Made by a program: the position numbers and the translations under genes. This document shows positions 9,636-18,001 of a stretch of 34,856 nucleotides of DNA, piece by piece. The notes under the pieces were generated by a model. It did not search any database and was not told where the DNA came from. It was given only the letters and a program-made list of their open reading frames with translations. How positions within the stretch are numbered: the first letter of the stretch is position 1; the number at the start of each line of letters is the position of its first letter. The DNA is from an uncultured Bacteroidota bacterium (GTDB taxonomy: Bacteria; Bacteroidota; Bacteroidia; Flavobacteriales; Flavobacteriaceae), in NCBI GenBank assembly GCA_902519075.1, contig CABYIO010000012.1, positions 1 to 34,856 of the forward strand, in the 5' to 3' direction.

Positions 9636-10016
9636 TTAGAACGGAAGATCGTCTAAGTCCTCATCATTTGTTTCGGACGCAGGTTCAAATGGACTTAAAT
9701 TATCAAGTGGAGGTAAATCTTCATTTATATCTGATTTATTTTCATTTAATTCAATTCTCCAACCCTGAATAGAATTAAAATATTTTATCTCTTTTGTTTG
9801 TGGATTCTCCCACTCCCTTCCCCTTAAGTTAATATTAACTTTAACATTTTGACCAACGTCAAAACTGTTTAAAAGATCTGTTTTATCCTGGACAAATTCT
9901 ATTGACAATGTTTGAGGATATTGCTCATCGGTTGTTAAAACTAATTCCCTTTTCTTAAAAGTTGCACTAATTTCCTGAACTTCTCCAATAACTTTAATTG
10001 AACCTTGTACTTCCAT
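9636..10016 (-). CDS. DUF3127 domain protein (OB-fold/SSB-like)
   Basis: MEVQGSIKVIGEVQEISATFKKRELVL; start at 10016; C-terminus ...DEDLDDLPF. Confidence 0.85.
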   Translation of the reverse strand: MEVQGSIKVIGEVQEISATFKKRELVLTTDEQYPQTLSIEFVQDKTDLLNSFDVGQNVKVNINLRGREWENPQTKEIKYFNSIQGWRIELNENKSDINEDLPPLDNLSPFEPASETNDEDLDDLPF

Positions 10017-10123
10017 AAAATTTTTTAATAGCAAATATGAAGATAGATAATAATTAAGAATTATTGAAGTTTAATTTATATATTAACTAACCTGTTATTT
10101 ATTTTCAGTAAGTTTAAATCTCA

Positions 10124-11263
10124 ATGAAAAAAAATATTTTTAATAAAAATTGGTTAATAATCTTAATCTCATCATTTATTGTTGGTGTTATTTTATGGAA
10201 TACCTATGTGTTTGTAAACAACTTCAAAATTGAAGAAAGAAATAAAATGGAGCTATGGTCTTTAGCAACTCTTGAGTTAATAGATATTGAAGGAGAAATC
10301 TCAAATTTAACGCTTGAAGTTCTAAAGAAAAATAAAACCACGCCGATGATAAAAGTTGATAATAATGGTGCAATTGAAATTAATAATATTGATGGTTTAA
10401 ACAAGTCTGATTCTCTTGAGATAAATAATTTGATAAAAAAATTTACTTCAGAAAATGAACCCATAAAAATATTACTTTCTGGAGAACATGTTTCTACATT
10501 ATACTATGGTAATTCAGGCCTACTCAACAAACTGAAATTTTATCCTTCAGCTTTACTATTAATAGCTGCATTGTTTGGTTTTTTTGCCTTTCTATTCTTT
10601 AAAAGCTCAAAAATTGCAGAAATTAACATGTTATGGTCCGGTATGGCAAAAGAGACAGCCCATCAAATAGGAACTCCATTAACTTCCCTTATGGGTTGGC
10701 TTGAACTACTAAAAACCTCATCAAATAAAGATAAATATCTAAAAGAGGTCGAAAAGGATTTAGAAAGGTTAAACATTATTTCGGAAAGGTTTAATAAAAT
10801 TGGATCTAAACCTAAGCTCACCAAAGAAAATATTTGTGAAGAAATTGACAAAACCATTAGTTATCTCAGGGCAAGATTGAGTAACAAAATTTCATTAGAA
10901 TTTGATCATCCGAAAGAAGAAATAATTGTTGATTTAAATAATCAATTATTTAGCTGGAGTTTAGAGAATATCATTAAAAATAGTATTGACTCGATAAAAG
11001 ATACTGGAAAGGTAAATATAAGTCTTATTGAAGATAATGAATACTTGAAAATTTATATTTCTGATAATGGAATTGGGATAAAGCAATCATTAAAAAATAA
11101 GATTTTTAACCCTGGGGTAACAACTAAGGAAAGAGGTTGGGGTCTAGGCTTATCTCTCTCCAAAAGAATAATTGAAGAATACCACAAAGGAGAAATTAAA
11201 TTAATAGATTCTGTTGTTGGTCAAGGAACAAAAATGCTTATTAGATTAAAGGCTATTAAATGA
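10124..11263 (+). CDS. Membrane-bound sensor histidine kinase
   Basis: Two TMs, DHp H-box AHQIGTPLTSLMGWLE, N box NIIKNSIDS, G boxes DNGIGI and GWGLGLSLSKRII. Confidence 0.93.
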   Translation: MKKNIFNKNWLIILISSFIVGVILWNTYVFVNNFKIEERNKMELWSLATLELIDIEGEISNLTLEVLKKNKTTPMIKVDNNGAIEINNIDGLNKSDSLEINNLIKKFTSENEPIKILLSGEHVSTLYYGNSGLLNKLKFYPSALLLIAALFGFFAFLFFKSSKIAEINMLWSGMAKETAHQIGTPLTSLMGWLELLKTSSNKDKYLKEVEKDLERLNIISERFNKIGSKPKLTKENICEEIDKTISYLRARLSNKISLEFDHPKEEIIVDLNNQLFSWSLENIIKNSIDSIKDTGKVNISLIEDNEYLKIYISDNGIGIKQSLKNKIFNPGVTTKERGWGLGLSLSKRIIEEYHKGEIKLIDSVVGQGTKMLIRLKAIK

Positions 11264-11644
11264 ATCAGATATCAATTTGGCCATTACAGTAAAATCTGAT
11301 TTAGTAATGTCAATCTTTTCTGAAAAATTTGCATCTTTCATCTCATTTATTGGTATTAAATGAACATGAACGTGTGGAACTTCTAGCCCAATTACAGAAA
11401 TCGCCACCTTTTTGCATTTAATCACTTTTTTGATTGATTTCGCTACTTTGCGCGAAAATAACATGAGATTTTTATATGTTTCCTTATCTAAATCCAAAAT
11501 ATCATCAACTTCAACTTTGGGAATACATAATGTATGACCAATTGAATTAGGGCTAATATCTAAAAAAGATAAAAAATCATCATTTTCTGCTACCCTATAA
11601 CAAGGTATTTCTCCATCGATAATTTTACTAAATATTGTAGGCAT
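11246..11644 (-). CDS. HIT family protein
   Basis: FSKIIDGEIPCYRV and C-terminal HVHVHLIP histidine triad. Confidence 0.95.
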   Translation of the reverse strand: MPTIFSKIIDGEIPCYRVAENDDFLSFLDISPNSIGHTLCIPKVEVDDILDLDKETYKNLMLFSRKVAKSIKKVIKCKKVAISVIGLEVPHVHVHLIPINEMKDANFSEKIDITKSDFTVMAKLISDSFNSL

Positions 11645-12118
11645 TTATCTTGTGATTTCTAAAACTTCAAAATTAATGATTCCACTGGGAACACTTATCT
11701 GAGCAATTTCGCCAACAGCTTTTCCAAGTAATCCCTTACCAATCGGAGAATTAACAGAGATTTTACCCTTTGATAAATCAGCTTCACCGTCAGCTACAAT
11801 TGTGTAATCCATAATCATATTATTTACCTGATTCTTAATTTTTACCTTGGATAAAACAAGAACCTTAGAGTTATCAAGTTGGGATTCATCTATTACTCTA
11901 GCATTTGAAAGGGTTTCTTCCAACTTTGAAATTCTCATTTCAAGCATTCCTTGAGCTTCTTTAGCAGCATCATATTCAGCATTTTCGCTTAAATCTCCTT
12001 TATCTCTTGCTTCTGCAATGGCGTTTGATGCTTTTGGCCTTTCAACATCTTTAAGATGATTTAATTCATCTTTTAATTTTTTTAGACCTTCAGCTGTATA
12101 ATATGAAATTTTACTCAT
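11645..12118 (-). CDS. greA: Transcription elongation factor GreA
   Basis: YYTAEGLKKLKDELNHLK...RPKASNAIAEARDKGDLSENAEYDAAKEAQG; ATG start MSKISYYT at 12118 rather than the listed GTG at 12169. Confidence 0.97.
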   Translation of the reverse strand: MSKISYYTAEGLKKLKDELNHLKDVERPKASNAIAEARDKGDLSENAEYDAAKEAQGMLEMRISKLEETLSNARVIDESQLDNSKVLVLSKVKIKNQVNNMIMDYTIVADGEADLSKGKISVNSPIGKGLLGKAVGEIAQISVPSGIINFEVLEITR

Positions 12119-12156
12119 ATCAATTGTTTTTAGTTTGTTTCTCTTATAAAAGAAAA

Positions 12157-12174
12157 ATCTCGCTTTCACGAGAT
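12157..12174 (-). promoter_or_regulatory. Stem-loop in the greA leader, terminator-like (followed by U-rich tract on the minus strand)
   Basis: Minus strand reads AGATCTCGT-GAAA-GCGAGATTT then TTCTTTTAT; 6-bp perfect core ATCTCG/CGAGAT, extendable with wobbles, GNRA loop. Confidence 0.6.
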
Positions 12175-12180
12175 CTAAAT

Positions 12181-12188
12181 CAAATATA
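12181..12188 (-). promoter_or_regulatory. Bacteroidota -7 element (TATATTTG) for greA
   Basis: Plus-strand CAAATATA is the complement of TATATTTG, matching TAnnTTTG; no clear -33 at the usual spacing. Confidence 0.5.
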
Positions 12189-12229
12189 CAAAATATTTAA
12201 ATCATACTTATTTATTGTATTTTTATCAG

Positions 12230-12661
12230 ATGAGAATTACTAAAATAATATCTTTTCTTATTTTATTATTAATTATTGGTTGTGCAAAAGAAATTAATGA
12301 CTCAAGATGTAATTACCTTCTAGATCTTGATATTTATTATGAGGTTAATTTAAACCTCCCCCAGTACAATGATCTTAACTTTATTAGTAATTCAGTTTAT
12401 ATACCAAATGTTGGAAACGCAGGTATCATAATTGTAAACTCAGGTACAGGCTATTTGGCATGGGATGCTGCAGATCCAAATCATACTAACTTACCATGTT
12501 CGACACTTAGTATTTCTGGATTGGAGGCAACCTCAGGTTGTGCAGAGCAACACACTTACAGTTTAATCACTGGACAATCAATTGGAGTGGCTCTAACCTG
12601 TTCGCTTAAACCTTACAGGGTTGAATCAAATGGTAATATTTTGGTTATTACAAGCTTCTAA
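12230..12661 (+). CDS. Lipoprotein with degenerate Rieske-like domain
   Basis: Signal and lipobox FLILLLIIGC; GYLAWDAADPNHTNLPCST...CAEQHTYSLITGQ...LKPYRVESNG resembles the Rieske fold with altered cluster ligands. Confidence 0.65.
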   Translation: MRITKIISFLILLLIIGCAKEINDSRCNYLLDLDIYYEVNLNLPQYNDLNFISNSVYIPNVGNAGIIIVNSGTGYLAWDAADPNHTNLPCSTLSISGLEATSGCAEQHTYSLITGQSIGVALTCSLKPYRVESNGNILVITSF

Positions 12662-14778
12662 AGTTTAAATGTAAATCCGATTAAAAAGTTTCTTTTTGCT
12701 TGTGGGTAATAACCTGTTCCCTCAATAGTTGTAACTATATTAGGATCTGACCATGTATCATCATAAGTATAATAATAACCATTCGATACATATTCTTTAT
12801 TAAAAATATTATTTAGCATTGCTGTAAAAATAATTTCATTAAAGTATTTTGATTTTTTAAAACTGTATATGAAATTAAGGTCAGTAGCAGAGTATGAAGT
12901 AAGCCTTGAAACAACAGATTCTGTATTACTCATGTATTGATCTCCAACAAACTTATTTAAGAGTGAAATATTTAAATCTTTTTTAGGGCTATAATTTAAA
13001 CCAATTGATGAAATTAAATTTGGAGAAAATGAAATATCTGTATCCCCCCAATTAGTAACCTCTCCATTAAAGTTTGTTTTGTAATCAATATTTTTATTTT
13101 TACTGAAACTAATATTAGTCGAGATGTCAAAATTATTTGAAGCTCTTAACATAGTCTCAAGCTCAATTCCTTTTCTATAACTTTTACCACTATTTTCTCT
13201 AATTGGTGTTCCCACATCATCTAATGCGCCAGTTAAAACCAACTGATTTTTATAATTCATATAATATAGATTTGAGCTGAAATAAAACTTTTCACTCTTA
13301 TATTTCCACCCAAACTCATAATCAACCAATTCTTCAGGCTGTATATTTAAATTATTTTCAAAATCACTTCGAGTAGGTTCCCTGAAAGCCCTTGACAAGG
13401 AAAAATATATTTTATTTTTATCATTCAAGGTATAATTAAAACCAGCTTTAGGATTAAAGAAAGAATATTTTTTATTTACATCTAATTCGTCAAGATTAGA
13501 TGTGCTACCAGAAGTTATATAATCTATTTTTCTTAGTTGTAAATCAGCATAAATACTAATTCTGTCTGTAAACTGATATATCGATTTTACAAAATTGCTA
13601 AAGTCCTTTTTTAAACCATTTCCATTATATAATAAATCAGTAAATTCTATATTTCCTGAATTTTGAGACCATATTGTCTCCCCAAAATGGTCGCCGTCAT
13701 ATTCACTGTATGTTGAGCCAAAAATCAAATTACTCTTATTCTTAAGATAATTTAAGTTATAATTAATCACATAAAACTGATTATCTAACCACTTTCTTGT
13801 AATAAAATCCTCACTGCCATTTTCATTATACTGCTCATAGAAACCCTTTCCATTTGTGAGATTTAAACCTAAATTTGAAGTTAAATTTCTTGAAATTGAT
13901 TGTGTCCAATGAAATTGAAAATGATCCTGCTTATAATTATCAACTTCATTTTCATGGAATTTTTCCTCACCATTCAAATCATAATAAAGCCCTGATGGAT
14001 TAAAGGTTCTATTATTTTCTAGTGTTTGAAGATCAATACCATTCCAAGCTTGATAAGTTATTTCATGACCTCCGAAATTTAAAAACTTTAATAATGTTTT
14101 GTCTTTCTTATAAGAAAGTTGAAGAAAATAAGATTTTAAATCTGATGAGGCTCTATCAATGTAACCATCAGAGTCAATTTTTGAAAGCCTTCCTGAAAAC
14201 TCGAAATTGTCGTTTAACAACCCTGTACTGAATCTAAAATTATTTTTTATGGTCTTAAAACTGCCAACTGTATTAGCGCTTTCAAAGTATGGATTTTGAG
14301 AAATTTTATCAGTTAAAATATTAATACTTGCGCCAAAGGCACTAGAACCATTAACAGAGGTTCCAATACCTCTTTGAACTTGTAAGTTTTCAACAGAAGA
14401 GGAAAAATCAGGTAAATCGACCCAGAATGTTCCTAATGATTCAGCATCATTATATGGGATTCCATTGATAGTAACATTAGTCGATTGGGAGTTAATCCCT
14501 CTTATTCTAATCCCTGTATATCCAATTCCAGCTCCGGCATCAGAAGTAGTAACTACATTAGGCAAAAAATTCAGTAAAATAGGGATATCTTGACCTAAAT
14601 TTCTTTGAGAAATTTCTTCTTTTGATACATTATTAAATGCTATTGGGACATTGTCTTTAACCCTTACCGAGGAAACAATTACCTCTTCTAAATTTTGAAT
14701 TTCTAAAGAATCAACTACAGATTCTTGTGCACTTAGCGATATACTAAAAGCCAACAAAACAAACACAATTTTTTTCAT
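12658..14778 (-). CDS. TonB-dependent outer membrane receptor, riboswitch-controlled (candidate thiamin/precursor uptake)
   Basis: Signal peptide, plug domain (NFLPNVVTTSDAGAGIGYTGIRIRGINSQSTNVTINGIPYNDAES...GIGTSVNGSSAFGASIN), 22-strand-type barrel, C-terminal aromatic/Leu end; TPP aptamer upstream. Confidence 0.92.
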   Translation of the reverse strand: MKKIVFVLLAFSISLSAQESVVDSLEIQNLEEVIVSSVRVKDNVPIAFNNVSKEEISQRNLGQDIPILLNFLPNVVTTSDAGAGIGYTGIRIRGINSQSTNVTINGIPYNDAESLGTFWVDLPDFSSSVENLQVQRGIGTSVNGSSAFGASINILTDKISQNPYFESANTVGSFKTIKNNFRFSTGLLNDNFEFSGRLSKIDSDGYIDRASSDLKSYFLQLSYKKDKTLLKFLNFGGHEITYQAWNGIDLQTLENNRTFNPSGLYYDLNGEEKFHENEVDNYKQDHFQFHWTQSISRNLTSNLGLNLTNGKGFYEQYNENGSEDFITRKWLDNQFYVINYNLNYLKNKSNLIFGSTYSEYDGDHFGETIWSQNSGNIEFTDLLYNGNGLKKDFSNFVKSIYQFTDRISIYADLQLRKIDYITSGSTSNLDELDVNKKYSFFNPKAGFNYTLNDKNKIYFSLSRAFREPTRSDFENNLNIQPEELVDYEFGWKYKSEKFYFSSNLYYMNYKNQLVLTGALDDVGTPIRENSGKSYRKGIELETMLRASNNFDISTNISFSKNKNIDYKTNFNGEVTNWGDTDISFSPNLISSIGLNYSPKKDLNISLLNKFVGDQYMSNTESVVSRLTSYSATDLNFIYSFKKSKYFNEIIFTAMLNNIFNKEYVSNGYYYTYDDTWSDPNIVTTIEGTGYYPQAKRNFLIGFTFKL

Positions 14779-14838
14779 GAAATATATAGTTTAAGTTATG
14801 CGGAGTGTTTACAAAAACTATATTGAAATTAGATCAAA

Positions 14839-14902
14839 TTCCTAAACAGCATTACCTGTTCTAGGTTCAATGGGTATAATCTCAGCCTTTAAAGCACCCC
14901 TT
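14839..14902 (-). ncRNA. TPP (thi-box) riboswitch aptamer
   Basis: Minus strand GGGGTGCTTTAAAGGCTGAGATTATACCCATTGAACCTAGAACAGGTAATGCTGTTTAGGAA: GGGGUGC, CUGAGA, ACCC, UGAACCU, GGUAAUGC and GGAA elements in canonical order. Confidence 0.93.
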
Positions 14903-14939
14903 ATTAATTAATATAAATTTACAATTTTTTAGTAAATAA

Positions 14940-17375
14940 TTAATAATTATAACTTACCGAAAGTAAAATATTTCTACCCATTTCGTGAGTAAAATACCTT
15001 AGCCTATTTAAATAATTCTTGTAAAGGTTATTGAATAAATTTTCTACTCTTAAATTTATTTTATAATTACCACCATTTTCTGCTTTAAATCCAATAGACG
15101 ATACAAAGTTTAATAAGTGATATACATCTGGTGGGGTACTAGTATCTAAGAGCTGATATGTTTGTTCGGTAGGGATAAAAACCTCAAAGTTATTATTTGG
15201 GTACTCATTTTGCTTGAATACATATTCACTTTCCAGTGAAATATTTAAATTATTTAGCTCTGGAAAATTGTAAGAAATTTGATTTTTTAGATTTACCGGA
15301 GGAATATTTATTAAAGGTTTATCGTTAGCCCTTTCATATCCTTTGATGATTGAAAATTGATGTCCAACAAAAAAATTAGTAAAATATTGACTATCATATT
15401 TTAAATCAAATCCAAATAATTTTGCATCCTCTTGCTTATATTCCCAATAAGGAAAAACTCCAGCAATAGTCGGCATTAAATCAATTGGAATCATATATAT
15501 AAAATCGTCTACAATATTAGCGAATGCATTAACGGTTAAACTTGATTTTTCATTTGAAGAATCATAGGTTATAGAAAAATTATGTCCAACTTCTGAGTTG
15601 AAGCTTAAGTCACCAATTTCAATTCTAGCAGATGAGTGATGTAAACCCTCACTAAATAGTTCAGATGGGTTTGGTTTTCTTGATGACATTGAGTAATTAA
15701 TGAAAATGTTTTCACTTTCACTTATTGAATATCTTGCACCAAGGTTAGATGAAATATTATGAAAATCAAATTTTGGATTTGTTAGCGTATTTAGGCCTAG
15801 GTCTTCAACTACAAATTCCGGGAATAGCTCATCATAATTTCTTGCTTCCCAAAGAGAAGTTCTGTAATATTTATAAGCATCGATATGTGAAAAATCATAT
15901 CTAATTCCAGCTTCTATAAACCAATTTTCGGAAAAGTTCGTATCATAAACGGAATATAAACTAAAATCATATTTTTTATAGTCAGGAATAATTCTTTTTA
16001 CACCTGTCGAAGGATCTGGAAAATTCTTTTGATATCTAGCTGAAATTCCAGCTTTCAAATTTGAATTATTATCAAATTTTGACTCAAGGTCAAATGCTAG
16101 CGAATGAGTTTGAAGATTTAAGTCCAGTGCTGGCTTGGTTCTATTCCCTCTTCTAATATCATATTCTTTCCTATCATTTGATTGAAAATCATACTTCATG
16201 GAAAATTTTCCAAAATCAAAATTTTTAAATCCTCTAAACTTAATTAAGTGATGATTTATTTTTTGCCTAGGTATATTAATATCATAAGAAAAGTCCTCAA
16301 TTATATGAGGTACTTCATTTTCGATGGCATTAATAATATCAATTGCTGTATGTGCGTGTGATGATCTTAGTATTCCTAGGTAATTACTAAATAAGGAATA
16401 GTAAACATCAAAGCCATGATCAATTCTATTAAGACCAGCTTTTAACGATAGATTATGTTCAGAAAAACCAGTGTTTGTCATCACATAATTTGGGGTTTCA
16501 AAATCACCCATTCGCTTTAAAGTTCCTTGAAATTTATAGTACCATCCGCTACTATGGGTTTTTGTATAATCAGTTGAAATTCCACCACCTCTTCCATTTG
16601 ATTGAAGATTAGTAGTAACATTTCCATATATACTGTCTAGTAATTTTTCTTTTGATGTTTCAGCGATAATAACTCCACCAACTGCATCACCCGCATACTT
16701 TAAGGAACTAGCTCCCTTTATAATTGAAATTTTATCAATGGAGTTTATATCAATACTTGGGGCATGTTCAATTCCCCACTCCTGATCTTCTAGTCTAACT
16801 CCATTATTAATAAGAATAACGCGACTACTATGTAAACCGTTAATCACTGGCTTTGATAGATAGTTTCCAGAATTTAAACTACTAACACCCGTTACGGTTT
16901 TTAAAACTTCACCTAAAGTTCTATTGTTATAATCTTCAAGTACCTCATTGGAAATTTTATTTTCGAAAAGAGTTCTAGAGTTATTTCTATTATTAGAAAT
17001 AACCATAATTTCTTCAAGCTCAGTAAGATGATGCTCAAGTCTTATTTTTCTAAACACATCTTTTTTTAGATCAATGGACTGAGTTACAGACCCACAATCC
17101 TCATGCGAAATAGTCAAAAGATAAGTATCTAAACAAAGATTCTCAAAAGTTACATTTCCATCAAAGTCCGTTGTACCTTGAATTTCTAATTCATTAATCT
17201 CAATATTGGCATTACTTAATGGTGACCCATCATGTAAATCAACTACCTGAATCGATAATTTATTATTACAATTTTGGGCAAATAAGTTAATGCAACATAT
17301 TGAGAAAAAGGAATACAAGGCTAGTGCTAATTTCGATCTGAAACTAGCACCGCACTTATTGCATTTACAATTCAT
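14940..17375 (-). CDS. TonB-dependent receptor with carboxypeptidase-like regulatory N-domain, ZnuD-like motifs
   Basis: Carboxypeptidase-regulatory-like domain (VVDLHDGSPLSNANIEINELEIQGTTDFDGNVTFENL), plug (VLKTVTGVSSLNSGNYLSKPVINGLHSSRVILINNGVRLEDQEWGIEHAPSID), barrel with SSHAHTA and SELFSEGLHHSSARIEIGD; start at 17375. Confidence 0.9.
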   Translation of the reverse strand: MNCKCNKCGASFRSKLALALYSFFSICCINLFAQNCNNKLSIQVVDLHDGSPLSNANIEINELEIQGTTDFDGNVTFENLCLDTYLLTISHEDCGSVTQSIDLKKDVFRKIRLEHHLTELEEIMVISNNRNNSRTLFENKISNEVLEDYNNRTLGEVLKTVTGVSSLNSGNYLSKPVINGLHSSRVILINNGVRLEDQEWGIEHAPSIDINSIDKISIIKGASSLKYAGDAVGGVIIAETSKEKLLDSIYGNVTTNLQSNGRGGGISTDYTKTHSSGWYYKFQGTLKRMGDFETPNYVMTNTGFSEHNLSLKAGLNRIDHGFDVYYSLFSNYLGILRSSHAHTAIDIINAIENEVPHIIEDFSYDINIPRQKINHHLIKFRGFKNFDFGKFSMKYDFQSNDRKEYDIRRGNRTKPALDLNLQTHSLAFDLESKFDNNSNLKAGISARYQKNFPDPSTGVKRIIPDYKKYDFSLYSVYDTNFSENWFIEAGIRYDFSHIDAYKYYRTSLWEARNYDELFPEFVVEDLGLNTLTNPKFDFHNISSNLGARYSISESENIFINYSMSSRKPNPSELFSEGLHHSSARIEIGDLSFNSEVGHNFSITYDSSNEKSSLTVNAFANIVDDFIYMIPIDLMPTIAGVFPYWEYKQEDAKLFGFDLKYDSQYFTNFFVGHQFSIIKGYERANDKPLINIPPVNLKNQISYNFPELNNLNISLESEYVFKQNEYPNNNFEVFIPTEQTYQLLDTSTPPDVYHLLNFVSSIGFKAENGGNYKINLRVENLFNNLYKNYLNRLRYFTHEMGRNILLSVSYNY

Positions 17376-17379
17376 TAAT

Positions 17380-17928
17380 TTACTGTACAGTAACTGAAAA
17401 AGTAGTTTGGATATCAATCGAACCACCAGCAGTATCTAAACCATCATTTGGTTTTGCAGGCTCATGCACTAATGTAATAGTTAAAGAACCTGAACCAGCT
17501 CCAAGAGGTGCAAGTACAAACTGTGTTCCAAGAGGGTTTCCGTCCCCATCAAAATCCATGTAAACAAATTCCATTCCTACTCCAGCAGCACTAAAGAATA
17601 CTTGGTGTTCATCATCTTCTTCTTGAACTTCTTCCGTAATATCCTCAGCTGGATCTTCCATCTCATTTAAAAACTGAATAGATCCTGCATATGATGTTCC
17701 AGCGGTTAAAGGTCCAGAAACTGTAATTACTGGGGCGTTAGGACCATCTCCATCTAAGTCTTGAGTTTGCATAGTAACTACATCACTTCCGTTTTGGTGA
17801 TTTACTAAAGTTACTGTCATTGTTGTGATTACTTCCTCCTCATTGATTGGTTCCGGAGCATCATCGTCGTCACTACATGAGAAGTATAAAAAAGGTATTG
17901 CCAATAAGGCGTATTTTAAAAGTTTCAT
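17380..17928 (-). CDS. Acidic lipoprotein of the family often annotated 'type 1 periplasmic binding fold superfamily protein'
   Basis: Lipobox FLYFSCSDDDD; EEEVITTMTVTLV...DLDGDGPNAPVITVSG..., DEHQVFF; ends 4 nt before the TonB receptor start. Confidence 0.7.
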   Translation of the reverse strand: MKLLKYALLAIPFLYFSCSDDDDAPEPINEEEVITTMTVTLVNHQNGSDVVTMQTQDLDGDGPNAPVITVSGPLTAGTSYAGSIQFLNEMEDPAEDITEEVQEEDDEHQVFFSAAGVGMEFVYMDFDGDGNPLGTQFVLAPLGAGSGSLTITLVHEPAKPNDGLDTAGGSIDIQTTFSVTVQ

Positions 17929-18001
17929 AATTTTTAATTTAAAAGTTTAATTATTATTAATTGTATGCGATTAGTATCGCTTATTGAAAATGTGAAGTTC
18001 G

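Noticed and set aside
10049-10065. AATAATT-AAG-AATTATT inverted repeat between DUF3127 and the histidine kinase
   Set aside because: Only A/T pairs apart from the spacer; expected often by chance in this composition.
10204-10857. Two minus-strand ORFs inside the histidine kinase
   Set aside because: Antisense shadow ORFs, low-complexity Ser-rich translations.
14022-14231. 69-aa ORF antisense to the TonB receptor
   Set aside because: Shadow ORF, no start context or family support.
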